This document shows positions 26,631 to 35,418 of a stretch of 64,000 bases of DNA, piece by piece. The notes under the pieces were generated by a model. It worked only from the letters and a program-made list of their open reading frames with translations. It was not told where the DNA came from and did not search any database. Position 1 is the first letter of the stretch; the number at the start of each line of letters is the position of its first letter. Both the position numbers and the translations under genes were made by a program. The stretch spans positions 1-64,000 of the forward strand of contig JABABK010000014.1 in NCBI GenBank assembly GCA_014238285.1, written 5' to 3'. The DNA is from Hellea sp. Lineage in GTDB: Bacteria > Pseudomonadota > Alphaproteobacteria > Caulobacterales > Maricaulaceae.

Positions 26631-28112
26631 TTACCAGGGACAGGTTTCGCGGACTTTAAAGTCCAGCGTCGTTTCATCCTCAGAAGGCACATTCACCCCC
26701 CATGTCCGAGTCGAGTCATTTTTCTCAGTACCGTCCAGACTCTCAGCTAGAACTTTATAATCACACCAATAGGCGCGTGGTAATGATTGGAAAACATGAA
26801 CCGTGGCAGCTTTTTTACTGGCATTACGGACCTCATAAGTCATGTCAAAGTCCCTGACACGTTTACTAATATTTTCACTTTTACGCAGGGTTGGCTTAAC
26901 GGTGATATCAAACGCTTCACCAATTTTAATCGAGATGTCAGATCCGCCAGCAATGTGGCCGATTGCATCTTCGCCTATGAATTGCGCTTTGCCCCTTTTA
27001 TCTTCCATATAAACTCGGACTGTACCGGCTGGTAGCGCCTCGCCCATACCGCCAGCTTTACTGTTAGAAAATGCGATGCGACTATCAACGTTGAGCGGAT
27101 TATTTTGACTATTGAAGCCCCAATTATAAAGCTCGTAGACTTTTTCGGCTTTGACACCGTCAGCATCGATAAAACTGATCTGCTTTTTCTGTTTACTGGC
27201 AAGGGTTGTAAGGCCGGGTAGAGGATACAAATAGTTATCGCCAATACGTTCTGCCGTTCCAGCTTCGATTCCGCCGCCGCGCTGCCCTTTATTGACACTT
27301 CTGTTCCGGTTGCGAAGGTAATTACGGGACTCATTCCAAAACTGATAATATTGGGTGTTATATTGAGAACCATAATATTGCTGACTGTCTTTGCCGATAT
27401 AACCTGCAACAACGGATAGCTTTGCATCATGGAATGACGTGCTAGTTTTATTGTCTATCGTCGCCCAACCTTGCAGGCCCATACGTTTGTCGCCTTCATT
27501 AAATACCGCGACATAGTCAGCATCCCAGCTAAGTCCGCTACTCAGATAGGTCATATTGGCGTCCCTGTTGCCCGGCAGGCGGCTATTGACCCTTAAGGAT
27601 AAGGTCGGGCTAGCCCTCAAATTTTCTGGCACTTTAGGAAAGACAACCCGTGTCGGGATATTGTCATCGCGCAGGACTTCGATCCGGTCACCAACTTGAA
27701 TGACGACGCCATTATTAACCGACAGAACTTTGGCGCGCTCGACGGTCTCTTTACCTGTTGCCGGATTAGTTTTGACGATATCAACGGTTTGACCCACGGC
27801 CTTTTCCATGAGCTTGGCGGGCGTCAAAAGATCAAAATCAAAATTTTGCTCGATGATTTCCATACCTGAAGCAATAACGGTTACACTTTGCGGCAGAATT
27901 GCAGAAGAGACACCCGGTAATTCGATCACTTGCTCCCCCCCTTTAAAACTAAGCCGCCGATTATCTTCGATGAGCGCTCTGCCATCGCCGTAAATTGTTA
28001 ACGCTAGGTTTTCTGATTGATCGACATCAGTGGCCAAGGGATCAGACGACTGCCCTGCAGCCGTGCACCCAAGTAGAGCTAAAATTGAAATGGATAATAG
28101 ATAGCGCTTCAT
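26631..28112 (-). CDS. DUF4139 lipoprotein, paralogue of the next gene
   Basis: The 493-residue protein has a lipoprotein signal (lipobox LLGC, cysteine at residue 16). YLSSGLSWDADYVAVF, LQGWATIDNKTSTSFHD and MGEALPAGTVRVYMED align with matching segments of the downstream paralogue, as does the ending of charged beta strands. It is therefore a tandem duplicate, but anchored by lipid rather than released. A CtrA-type box and a 10-bp-stem hairpin lie 36-65 bases upstream. Function unknown. Confidence 0.82.
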   Translation of the reverse strand: MKRYLLSISILALLGCTAAGQSSDPLATDVDQSENLALTIYGDGRALIEDNRRLSFKGGEQVIELPGVSSAILPQSVTVIASGMEIIEQNFDFDLLTPAKLMEKAVGQTVDIVKTNPATGKETVERAKVLSVNNGVVIQVGDRIEVLRDDNIPTRVVFPKVPENLRASPTLSLRVNSRLPGNRDANMTYLSSGLSWDADYVAVFNEGDKRMGLQGWATIDNKTSTSFHDAKLSVVAGYIGKDSQQYYGSQYNTQYYQFWNESRNYLRNRNRSVNKGQRGGGIEAGTAERIGDNYLYPLPGLTTLASKQKKQISFIDADGVKAEKVYELYNWGFNSQNNPLNVDSRIAFSNSKAGGMGEALPAGTVRVYMEDKRGKAQFIGEDAIGHIAGGSDISIKIGEAFDITVKPTLRKSENISKRVRDFDMTYEVRNASKKAATVHVFQSLPRAYWCDYKVLAESLDGTEKNDSTRTWGVNVPSEDETTLDFKVRETCPW

Positions 28113-28147
28113 GTCTGTCTCCCACTATGAGCTGTTAATTAGCTCTC

Positions 28148-28176
28148 GTTAACTGCCTCGTTAATAGGCAGTTAAC
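28148..28176. promoter_or_regulatory. Hairpin (10-bp perfect stem) upstream of DUF4139 pair
   Basis: GTTAACTGCC (28148-28157) and GGCAGTTAAC (28167-28176) pair perfectly around a 9-base loop. The right half overlaps a TTAA-N7-TTAAC box. There is no T-run, so a protein-binding site is more likely than a terminator. Confidence 0.5.
28161..28176 (+). promoter_or_regulatory. Candidate CtrA box
   Basis: TTAATAGGCAGTTAAC fits TTAA-N7-TTAAC exactly, the binding consensus of the alphaproteobacterial cell-cycle regulator CtrA. It lies about 50 bases upstream of the DUF4139 lipoprotein gene. Confidence 0.45.
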
Positions 28177-28248
28177 CATGATTTGTGACGACAATAGGGC
28201 AAAACGCCTTGAAAGGGAAGGCAGTGTTACAGAATTACAATTAAAGTT

Positions 28249-28677
28249 TTAAGCGGCGCCGCGAACTTGTTGGCCAATAGGCGCTAATTTAGCATGCAGT
28301 TCGCGTGCTTTAGCGTAATTAGTCTTGAGGCCCTGACGCATTTTGTTATCGCCCAGTAAGGAAGCCAGCGTAATCGCGCTGCGATAAGCATCAATAGATC
28401 GGGATAACGCACCCACATCTTTTTGCGTTTTACCTAAAGTATAGAGCGTTTCAGCCAAAGCTTGACGAATTTCGGCCACTTCGCGTGGCGTATTTTCAGT
28501 CGAATAATACTCATCAGCCTTTTGCAGCGCATCAACAGCCTGAATAAGCGGCGCAGTGTCCCCTGACTTTGACGCCAATAGGATCATTTTTGCTGCTAAA
28601 TCACGGTTGAGACCGGCTAGCTGCCGTGTCGCATTACGCTGATCACGTCTTAAATCGATTTTTTTGCGTTTGGCCAC
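28249..28677 (-). CDS. Helical TPR-like protein of unknown function
   Basis: The 142-residue protein is almost entirely helical and highly charged at its N-terminus (MAKRKKIDLRRDQRNATRQL). Segments such as DALQKADEYYSTENTPREVAEI and LSRSIDAYRSAITLASLLGD have TPR-like spacing of small and aromatic residues, so a cytosolic protein-binding role is plausible. A perfect CtrA-type box lies about 45 bases upstream. It precedes the DUF4139 pair on the same strand. Confidence 0.65.
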   Translation of the reverse strand: MAKRKKIDLRRDQRNATRQLAGLNRDLAAKMILLASKSGDTAPLIQAVDALQKADEYYSTENTPREVAEIRQALAETLYTLGKTQKDVGALSRSIDAYRSAITLASLLGDNKMRQGLKTNYAKARELHAKLAPIGQQVRGAA

Positions 28678-28721
28678 TACGTCACTCCCGGTGGAATCAT
28701 GTATCAGATTCGCACACCATG

Positions 28722-28737
28722 GTTAACTAGAATTTAA
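28722..28737 (-). promoter_or_regulatory. Candidate CtrA box
   Basis: On the minus strand TTAAATTCTAGTTAAC fits TTAA-N7-TTAAC exactly and is followed by a second C, as in strong CtrA sites. It lies about 45 bases upstream of the start of the TPR-like gene, in the same orientation. Confidence 0.55.
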
Positions 28738-28754
28738 TTTTGTGTCTATTTTAG

Positions 28755-29324
28755 TTAAGTTTCTTTAACGAATTCGCTTATTTTCTTGGCGGCTAAACTG
28801 AAATTTTCACCGACTATTACCCGTGAAAGCGGAATACCCGCCTGCTTAAACAGCCCATTTTTCAAATCATCAGCATTTTTACTTTCAGGCCGGTGATGCC
28901 CCGGCCCGTCCAGTTCAACAGCCATAACCGGACGACCTTGCTTGTTTATGATCAGGAAATCCACATGACGTGAATTTACACGTTGACGCAGTTTCCAATA
29001 GATTTCCTTATTTCTGATCCCGGGCTTCACTCTGATAATGTCTTCCAGCCTCACCTTACTCATGACATAAAACCCTTCCGGTATTTCTTTATTCAGGCAA
29101 TGGAAAAAGGTCCGCTCAGGCGAATTGACAAATAGCGATGGAACCCTCTCAAAACTTCTAAAGGTAGCTTCACTGGCTGGTTTTGTTTGAGGTGTCCGAA
29201 AACTTGGCCGTCTCTTGCGCCAAAAATAGACCAGAACAACGATAATGAGGGCCAATCCAGCCCATTCAGAATTTTGCATAGATGCGACCAAGTTATCCCC
29301 AAATAGATTCGCTATTAGTGTCAT
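28755..29324 (-). CDS. DUF2726 domain protein with one membrane anchor
   Basis: The 189-residue protein has one N-terminal helix (about 20-36, WAGLALIIVVLVYFW) followed by a basic stretch and a DUF2726 domain (about 65-185). In that domain VDFLIINKQGRPVMAVELDG looks like the D-ExK-like core of restriction-endonuclease-fold proteins, followed by GHHRPESKNADDLKNGLF. The family is thought to be nuclease-like but has no proven activity. A membrane-tethered form facing the cytosol is the likely topology. Confidence 0.75.
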   Translation of the reverse strand: MTLIANLFGDNLVASMQNSEWAGLALIIVVLVYFWRKRRPSFRTPQTKPASEATFRSFERVPSLFVNSPERTFFHCLNKEIPEGFYVMSKVRLEDIIRVKPGIRNKEIYWKLRQRVNSRHVDFLIINKQGRPVMAVELDGPGHHRPESKNADDLKNGLFKQAGIPLSRVIVGENFSLAAKKISEFVKET

Positions 29325-29421
29325 ATTTGTTTAAAGAACCAAAGTCGAAGATTCTGTTTTAGGGCGCGAGCAATATCGCGCCTTTAATATGACAGAAAAC
29401 AAAAGAACTTAGAGGCAAAAT

Positions 29422-30714
29422 ATGGCAAATGTCGTCGTTGTTGGGTCCCAATGGGGAGATGAAGGCAAAGGTAAGATTGTCGATTGGCTTTCCAGCCGCG
29501 CCGATGTCGTGGTCCGTTTTCAAGGCGGCCACAATGCAGGACACACACTCGTTGTCGATGGTGTTGTCTATAAACTCAGCCTTTTACCTTCCGGGATTGT
29601 TCGCGGCGGAAAACTTTCCGTTATCGGTAATGGCGTCGTCTTAAACCCTTGGGCATTTTTGGACGAAGTTGAGCGCATAAAAAAACAGGGTGTTAAAATT
29701 AATCCAGATAACCTGCAAATTTCAGAATCTACAGCTTTGATTTTGCCGGTGCATTCCGAACTTGATGGTATTCGCGAAAACCGCGCCGACGGCATTAAGA
29801 TCGGGACGACCAAGCGTGGTATCGGACCTTCCTATGAAGACAAGGTAGCTCGCCGCGCTCTACGGGTCTGCGACCTCGCCGATCCAGAGCATTTGATGGC
29901 GCGGGTCGAAAACCTGCTACATCACCATAATGCGCTGCGTAAAGGCTTAGGCCACGCGCCTTATGACGCCGCAGAGCTTCATCAATCGCTGCTGGATGTA
30001 GCTCCGAAGATTTTACCTTATATGGCTCCGGTATGGAAAACCCTTGATGACGCGTCCCGAGCCGACAAAAAATTATTATTTGAAGGCGCCCAAGGGGCCA
30101 TGCTGGATATTGATCACGGCACATACCCATTTGTGACCAGTTCCAATACGATTGCTGGCCAAGCCGCCGCCGGTTCGGGCATGGGTCCAAGAGCTCTCAA
30201 CTATGTACTCGGCATTACTAAAGCTTACACGACACGCGTGGGTGAAGGTCCTTTCCCGACGGAACTATTTGATGACATCGGCAAGCGCATCGGTGAAGTC
30301 GGGCACGAATTTGGGACCGTCACAGGCCGTCAGAGACGCTGCGGCTGGTTTGATGCGTGTATGGTTCGTCAGGCCATTATTACGGGCGGCATTAACGGCA
30401 TCGCATTGACGAAACTTGATGTTTTGGATGGTCTTGAAGAAATCAAAATCTGCACGGGTTATCGTTTGAATGGTAAAATTATCCGTCACCTTCCGGCAGG
30501 CATTACCAATCAAGCAGGCGTGGAGCCTATCTATGAAACTATGCCAGGTTGGTCTGGCTCCACGCGCGGCGCACGCAGCTGGGCCGCCCTTCCTGCCGAA
30601 GCTGTAAAATATGTCCGCCATGTTGAAGAGTTGATCGGATGTCCGGTATCCATGGTATCCACCAGCCCAGAGCGCGAAGATGTCATCTTGATGCGCGATC
30701 CGTTTAAGGCTTAA
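29422..30714 (+). CDS. purA: Adenylosuccinate synthetase
   Basis: The 430-residue enzyme makes adenylosuccinate from IMP, aspartate and [22 protein letters not shown] is the glycine-rich GTP/IMP loop, and [14 protein letters not shown] and [19 protein letters not shown] are further signatures. [13 protein letters not shown] and [10 protein letters not shown] complete the family pattern, at normal length. It is the first of four closely spaced genes (purA-nadB-nadC-glycosyltransferase). Confidence 0.96.
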   Translation: MANVVVVGSQWGDEGKGKIVDWLSSRADVVVRFQGGHNAGHTLVVDGVVYKLSLLPSGIVRGGKLSVIGNGVVLNPWAFLDEVERIKKQGVKINPDNLQISESTALILPVHSELDGIRENRADGIKIGTTKRGIGPSYEDKVARRALRVCDLADPEHLMARVENLLHHHNALRKGLGHAPYDAAELHQSLLDVAPKILPYMAPVWKTLDDASRADKKLLFEGAQGAMLDIDHGTYPFVTSSNTIAGQAAAGSGMGPRALNYVLGITKAYTTRVGEGPFPTELFDDIGKRIGEVGHEFGTVTGRQRRCGWFDACMVRQAIITGGINGIALTKLDVLDGLEEIKICTGYRLNGKIIRHLPAGITNQAGVEPIYETMPGWSGSTRGARSWAALPAEAVKYVRHVEELIGCPVSMVSTSPEREDVILMRDPFKA

Positions 30715-30723
30715 TTTGCTTAT

Positions 30724-32250
30724 ATGACAGATTGGAAACTGGATACGAAACGCCTGCCCAATGGGGCCGTCTTAATTGTCGGCGCGGGGCTCGCCGGATT
30801 ATATACAGCGCTAAAACTCGCGCCCCGTCCCGTTTATGTCCTAACGTCCAGACGTTCCAAAGAAGGTGCGGCTTCGGCTTGGGCGCAAGGCGGCATTGCA
30901 GCAGCCCTTGACCCGAATGATACAGCCGAGTCTCATGCCGCTGACACAATCGCGGCTGGTGATGGCCTGGTCGATCCGGATATTGCCCATATTTTAGCCA
31001 CAGAAGGCCCCGACCGTGTTCGTGACCTTGCTCGTCTTGGTGTTCCCTTTGATCGCAAAGAAGATGGCAGTCTTTATCTATCGCTCGAAGCGGCCCATTC
31101 TATGCCGCGTGTTGCCCGCGTCAAAGGCGATACAGCTGGCCGCGAAATCATCAATGTCATGGTCAAACACGCCAGAGCCGCCGACCATATTACGCCGCTA
31201 ATTGGCTGGCGCGCGGAAAGCCTATTATCAGATGGTCATGGCGGCATAGCCGGCGCTCTTGCCCGCCAGGACGATGGCTCTATGCTTGGTATCGAAGCTG
31301 ATCTCACAGTTTTAGCCACAGGCGGTGTTGGCGGTCTATTTGCCGTCACAACCAACCCAAAAACAGCACGCGGCGATTCCCTCGGTATGGCCGCCGTTAT
31401 GGGCGCGCAAATGCGCGATATGGAATTTGTACAGTTCCACCCCACCGCCATTGATATTGGCCGCGATCCTGCCCCGCTAGCAACTGAAGCCCTGCGCGGG
31501 GACGGCGCTATCCTGATCAATAATACGAGCAAACGCTTCATGACCAATTATCATCCGGATGGTGAACTTGCCCCGCGTGATGATGTAGCCCGCGCTATAT
31601 TTGCTGAAATCGCAGCAGGACGGAAACCCATGCTGGATTGCCGTAAAGCTGTCGGCGATCACTTCCCGGATCATTTCCCAACTGTTTTTGACGCCTGTAT
31701 GAGCGCAAACATCGACCCAAGAACTGCCGCCATTCCGGTCGCGCCAGCCGTCCATTATCATATGGGCGGCGTTGCAACAGACGGTTACGGGCAAACGTCC
31801 CTGCCCGGCCTACTTGCCGTTGGTGAATGTTCCGCAACAGGTCTGCACGGCGCCAATCGACTAGCCAGCAACTCTCTACTTGAGGCGATCGTCTTTGGTG
31901 GACGCGCCGCTGAAAAAATCCTCGAAAGCGAAGTCCCGGAACGCACGGCCGATAAAATTAGATCACAGCCTTGGCTTGCCATGACCCCCGAAGTCTCTCA
32001 AACACTCCGAAATGGTATGACTCGTTTTTGTGGCGTTCGCCGTAAGGCAGCTGGGCTTAACCAACTCATGGGCCAAATTGATGGCCTTATCGATCAGGTC
32101 GGGCGCGCCAACCCGCTCATTGCCTCTCGCATGATCGTTGGTTCCGCCATAGCCCGCGAGGAAAGCCGCGGTGGACATTTCCGTGACGATCATCCTGACG
32201 CGGCGAATAAAGCTGTGTCGTCTTATATTACATATGATATGCTGGATTAG
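30724..32250 (+). CDS. nadB: L-aspartate oxidase
   Basis: The 508-residue flavoprotein oxidises L-aspartate to iminoaspartate for NAD synthesis. VGAGLAGLYTAL is the FAD-binding motif, AWAQGGIAAAL and FVQFHPTAI are NadB text, and ATGLHGANRLASNSLLEA the conserved C-terminal FAD site. It follows purA by 9 bases and precedes nadC by 2. The gene for quinolinate synthase, nadA, is not in the cluster. Confidence 0.95.
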   Translation: MTDWKLDTKRLPNGAVLIVGAGLAGLYTALKLAPRPVYVLTSRRSKEGAASAWAQGGIAAALDPNDTAESHAADTIAAGDGLVDPDIAHILATEGPDRVRDLARLGVPFDRKEDGSLYLSLEAAHSMPRVARVKGDTAGREIINVMVKHARAADHITPLIGWRAESLLSDGHGGIAGALARQDDGSMLGIEADLTVLATGGVGGLFAVTTNPKTARGDSLGMAAVMGAQMRDMEFVQFHPTAIDIGRDPAPLATEALRGDGAILINNTSKRFMTNYHPDGELAPRDDVARAIFAEIAAGRKPMLDCRKAVGDHFPDHFPTVFDACMSANIDPRTAAIPVAPAVHYHMGGVATDGYGQTSLPGLLAVGECSATGLHGANRLASNSLLEAIVFGGRAAEKILESEVPERTADKIRSQPWLAMTPEVSQTLRNGMTRFCGVRRKAAGLNQLMGQIDGLIDQVGRANPLIASRMIVGSAIAREESRGGHFRDDHPDAANKAVSSYITYDMLD

Positions 32251-32252
32251 AC

Positions 32253-33116
32253 ATGACTGAACTTCCCTTACTCCCTCCAAGTGTAATTGAGCCGATAATC
32301 CGGTTAGCACTTAACGAAGATTTTGGCACGGCTGGCGATGTCACCGCTAATCTTTTGATCCCAGCCGAACAAAACGGACATCTTTACTTCAAGTCTCGGG
32401 ACACAGGCATTATAGCCGGCATGCAGGCCGCACAAATGACTTACGCCATGGTTGATCCGAGCATGGAATTAATCGTTCATTCCGGCAATGGCAGCCATGT
32501 CAAAAAAGGTGACATTATTGCCGAAGTCAAAGGCCCTGTCAGGTCTTTACTTATGGCAGAGCGGACAGCCCTTAACTTTCTCGGCCGTATGTCAGGCATT
32601 GCGACCTTAACCTCGCAATATGTCGCTCTCGTTAAACACACCAAAGCCCGCATTGCCGCGACGCGAAAAACAACACCTGGCCTAAGAGCTCTAGAAAAAC
32701 GAGCCGTGCTCGCTGGCGGCGGCACGACCCATCGGCAATCACTCTCTGACGCGATTATGATCAAAGACAATCATATCGCTATGGTTGGCGGGATTGAAAA
32801 AGCGCTCACACAAATTATGGCCAAAGCCGATCACATGGTTCGGATTAGCGTCGAAGTCGATACACTCGAACAACTGAAAAAGGCCCTACCCTTTGCGCCT
32901 CACGTGGTTCTGCTGGACAACATGGGCCCTGACATACTTCGAAAAGCCGTAAACATCGTCGATGATTTTGACGGGTCAAGCCCAACTCTTGAAGCTTCAG
33001 GCGGTGTCAATCTATCAACCGTCAAAGCCATCGCCGAAAGCGGGATAGATGTTATCTCTATTGGCGGCCTTACCCACTCTGCAACCAATTTTGATATCGG
33101 TTTGGATGCTGATTAG
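32253..33116 (+). CDS. nadC: Nicotinate-nucleotide pyrophosphorylase (carboxylating)
   Basis: The 287-residue protein joins quinolinate and PRPP to nicotinate mononucleotide with loss of CO2. ALNEDFGTAGDVT, AERTALNFLGRMSGIAT, ATRKTTPGLRALEK and LLDNMGPD are family motifs, with the catalytic arginines and lysines in place. It begins 2 bases after the nadB stop. Confidence 0.95.
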   Translation: MTELPLLPPSVIEPIIRLALNEDFGTAGDVTANLLIPAEQNGHLYFKSRDTGIIAGMQAAQMTYAMVDPSMELIVHSGNGSHVKKGDIIAEVKGPVRSLLMAERTALNFLGRMSGIATLTSQYVALVKHTKARIAATRKTTPGLRALEKRAVLAGGGTTHRQSLSDAIMIKDNHIAMVGGIEKALTQIMAKADHMVRISVEVDTLEQLKKALPFAPHVVLLDNMGPDILRKAVNIVDDFDGSSPTLEASGGVNLSTVKAIAESGIDVISIGGLTHSATNFDIGLDAD

Positions 33117-33127
33117 GCTGACCACAT

Positions 33128-34252
33128 ATGCCTGAGGCAAAACAAAAAGTCGGTTTTGTATTGCTCGGCGGCATTCATCATATATTGCATCTTATTCCGC
33201 CAGCTGCAGAGATGGCTAATCACCCAAGTCTTAAACCTATTATCTTCACGCGCACTCAAGAAGAAGCGGTTTATTGCCAAGATATCATTCAAAAGCTTGG
33301 CGCGGCCAAGTTACAAATTCAAATCCTAAAAGCTCCAAAACTATCCACCAAGATAAGCGATAAGTTAGCCCCTATTTTCTGGAATATTGGTAAACTCCAA
33401 AAAATGGACGCCCTTGTGGTCGCGGAACGGACTTCTACCATCTTGAAAAAACTACCGTTCAGTTTACCTTCAATGATTCATATCCCTCACGGTGCCGGCG
33501 ATCGAGCTAAGAGTTACGACAAACGCATTCGTCTTTTTGATCACGTCATTGTCGCCGGACCAAAAGATAAAAACCGCATGGTTGATTTAGATCTCGTCAC
33601 CGAAGAAAGCTGCTCCGTGTCAGGCTATGTAAAAGCGGCAGCGCTAAAACGCATATACCCTAACCGCGATCCTTTATTCTCAGACGACAAGCCTGTTGTT
33701 CTATACAACCCTCATTTTGACAAGAAACTGTCGTCTTGGTGGAAATTTGGTCCAAAAATTTTAGAGAGTTTTTCGAAACAATCCGAATTCAATTTCATAT
33801 TTGCCCCGCATATCCGGTTATTTTCGAATGCGCCAAACCAAACAAGGTCAGAACTCGAAGCTTTTGGTCGTGCCGATAATATCCTGATCGACCTAGGCAG
33901 TGAGAGCTCCACAGATATGACCTATACTTGCGCAGCCGATGTCTATATCGGCGATGTCAGCAGTCAGGTTTATGAATTTTTGATATCCCTTAAACCCTGC
34001 TTGTTTCTGGCATATAAGGAATTTACCTGGCGAAATAATCCAGATTACGCCCATTGGCAGTATGGACCCGTTGAAAGTCACACTTCAGATATCTTGCAAT
34101 CCGTTAAATCATCCATAGACACGCACCCCGCATTCAAATCCACACAAATAGCGGGGCGTGATCAAGCCTTAGGCGACCCAAAGCAAGACGCGTTAGCGAA
34201 TTGTGTTGCGCATATTTCCAATTTTTTAAAGAAATTAAATCACAATACGTAA
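33128..34252 (+). CDS. GT-B-like glycosyl/glycerophosphotransferase family protein
   Basis: The 374-residue protein resembles the CDP-glycerol glycerophosphotransferase-like group of GT-B enzymes. Support comes from the early GGIHHILHLIPPAAEM, IHIPHGAGDRAKSYD, VVLYNPHFDKKLSSWWKF, IFAPHIRLF and a late DVYIGDVSSQVYEFL with the acidic/serine nucleotide-binding pattern. A role in a surface or storage polymer is possible; donor and acceptor are unknown. It starts 11 bases after nadC but need not share its function. The N-terminus lacks a signal, so it is cytosolic or peripheral. Confidence 0.65.
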   Translation: MPEAKQKVGFVLLGGIHHILHLIPPAAEMANHPSLKPIIFTRTQEEAVYCQDIIQKLGAAKLQIQILKAPKLSTKISDKLAPIFWNIGKLQKMDALVVAERTSTILKKLPFSLPSMIHIPHGAGDRAKSYDKRIRLFDHVIVAGPKDKNRMVDLDLVTEESCSVSGYVKAAALKRIYPNRDPLFSDDKPVVLYNPHFDKKLSSWWKFGPKILESFSKQSEFNFIFAPHIRLFSNAPNQTRSELEAFGRADNILIDLGSESSTDMTYTCAADVYIGDVSSQVYEFLISLKPCLFLAYKEFTWRNNPDYAHWQYGPVESHTSDILQSVKSSIDTHPAFKSTQIAGRDQALGDPKQDALANCVAHISNFLKKLNHNT

Positions 34253-34304
34253 CATTATCACTTTGTAACTTGGTTACCCCGTTTGTTTAACTTAGGTCTA
34301 ACTC

Positions 34305-34970
34305 ATGCGCTCTCTGGCCGTCCTGATCCCCCTCGCATTTTTCCCCCAAATCGGGATGGCCGAGACGTATTTCTCTGAAATTCCCATTGGTACTTACAAA
34401 ACTGTGACCGTTACGACATCCGAGCAATGCTTAGAGCTTTGCTACGGGGATCCTCAGACTTGCCGCGGCAGTATTGCCATGCAGCCCGACATCACTAAAT
34501 CCACAATTCACTGTTACTTAAATGACGGTCTCAAAGCTGGGTCTCCTTTTGAATCAACGCCGCCTGAACCACTTGACCTGTATATTGCCTTAGCGGACTT
34601 CAATAATTACCGTGCGCGAAATGGGCTTACGCGCGTTAAACTCAATGAACGCCTGAATGCTGCTTCGATGACCCACGCAAATGACATGGCGAAACACGGC
34701 ATGATTTCTCATACCGGGACAGACGGGAGCTCTCATAGCGATCGCGTCCAGCTCAAAGGCTATGACTTTTCCTTAGCGGCTGAGAATGTTGCGACAGGGC
34801 AAGAAAGCTGGGAAAAGGTTTTCAAAGCTTGGCAGGATAGCCCGGGACATAACGTGAATCTGTTATTACCGGAGGTCACTGATTTTGGCGTTGCTCTGAT
34901 TTATGAACCAAAAACTCAATACAAATATTACTGGGCGATGCTGGTCGCAACCCCATTTAATAATCCATAA
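34305..34970 (+). CDS. Secreted PAN-CAP two-domain protein
   Basis: The 221-residue protein has a signal peptide (about 1-19, ending GMAE). A short PAN/apple-like module (about 20-85, with the cysteine spacing EQCLELCYGDPQTCRG...HCYL) precedes a CAP/SCP domain (about 90-221). The CAP motifs are visible: NNYRARNGL, ASMTHANDMAKHG, HTGTDGSSHSDR and AENVATGQESW, with WQDSPGHNVNLL near the end. Bacterial CAP proteins are extracellular or periplasmic; PAN modules bind carbohydrate or protein. The target is unknown. Confidence 0.85.
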   Translation: MRSLAVLIPLAFFPQIGMAETYFSEIPIGTYKTVTVTTSEQCLELCYGDPQTCRGSIAMQPDITKSTIHCYLNDGLKAGSPFESTPPEPLDLYIALADFNNYRARNGLTRVKLNERLNAASMTHANDMAKHGMISHTGTDGSSHSDRVQLKGYDFSLAAENVATGQESWEKVFKAWQDSPGHNVNLLLPEVTDFGVALIYEPKTQYKYYWAMLVATPFNNP

Positions 34971-34989
34971 ATTTACCATTTAAAAACTA

Positions 34990-35036
34990 TATACAACCAT
35001 TCTAGTTGTATACTTTATAAAAACACACTATAAAGT
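34990..35036. repeat. Two AT-rich hairpins in tandem
   Basis: TATACAAC/GTTGTATA (34990-34997, 35005-35012) and ACTTTATA/TATAAAGT (35012-35019, 35029-35036) each form an 8-bp perfect stem and share one base. They follow the PAN-CAP gene and precede a small gene, so they may end one transcript or bind a regulator. Confidence 0.5.
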
Positions 35037-35070
35037 TTCAAATAGTGATAAGTGTTGGGAAAATTTGGCT

Positions 35071-35328
35071 ATGGGGCATCAAAATATACTGGTAAATCAG
35101 GTCATGGAGTCTGTGCTTGGCGCGCATCCAGAATCTGTTGAAAATTCTACAGAAACTCAAAACAGCATAGATGAAGCAATGCTCTCACTTGCGCCCTTTG
35201 AACCGGCCGCCATTGATCGAGAAAACTTAAATCAAGACCTTTTGGAACATAAAGCGACCGATCTTGCCTGCAAGGCAGCTTGGGCTCTTTACAAGGACTA
35301 TATCCTTCATGCGGAACAGGCAGCCTAA
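35071..35328 (+). CDS. Small protein of unknown function
   Basis: The ATG at 35071 gives 85 residues: MGHQNILVNQVMESVLGAHP, then an acidic, probably helical protein with no signal or membrane segment. A TTGGGA lies about 10 bases upstream as a weak ribosome-binding site. Its only cysteine is near the C-terminus (DLACKAAW). No family is recognised. It lies between the two PAN-domain genes. Confidence 0.5.
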   Translation: MGHQNILVNQVMESVLGAHPESVENSTETQNSIDEAMLSLAPFEPAAIDRENLNQDLLEHKATDLACKAAWALYKDYILHAEQAA

Positions 35329-35353
35329 TCACGCTGCCAAGCCAGCATTATAG

Positions 35354-35369
35354 TTAACTAAACGCTAAC
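35354..35369 (+). promoter_or_regulatory. Near-match to a CtrA box
   Basis: TTAACTAAACGCTAAC differs from TTAA-N7-TTAAC at one base. It is 50 bases upstream of the PAN/proline-rich gene in the same direction. Weak on its own. Confidence 0.2.
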
Positions 35370-35418
35370 TCCTCTACCGCAATCTCGACAAAACCGAATC
35401 GAATTTTATCGAGGCTGT

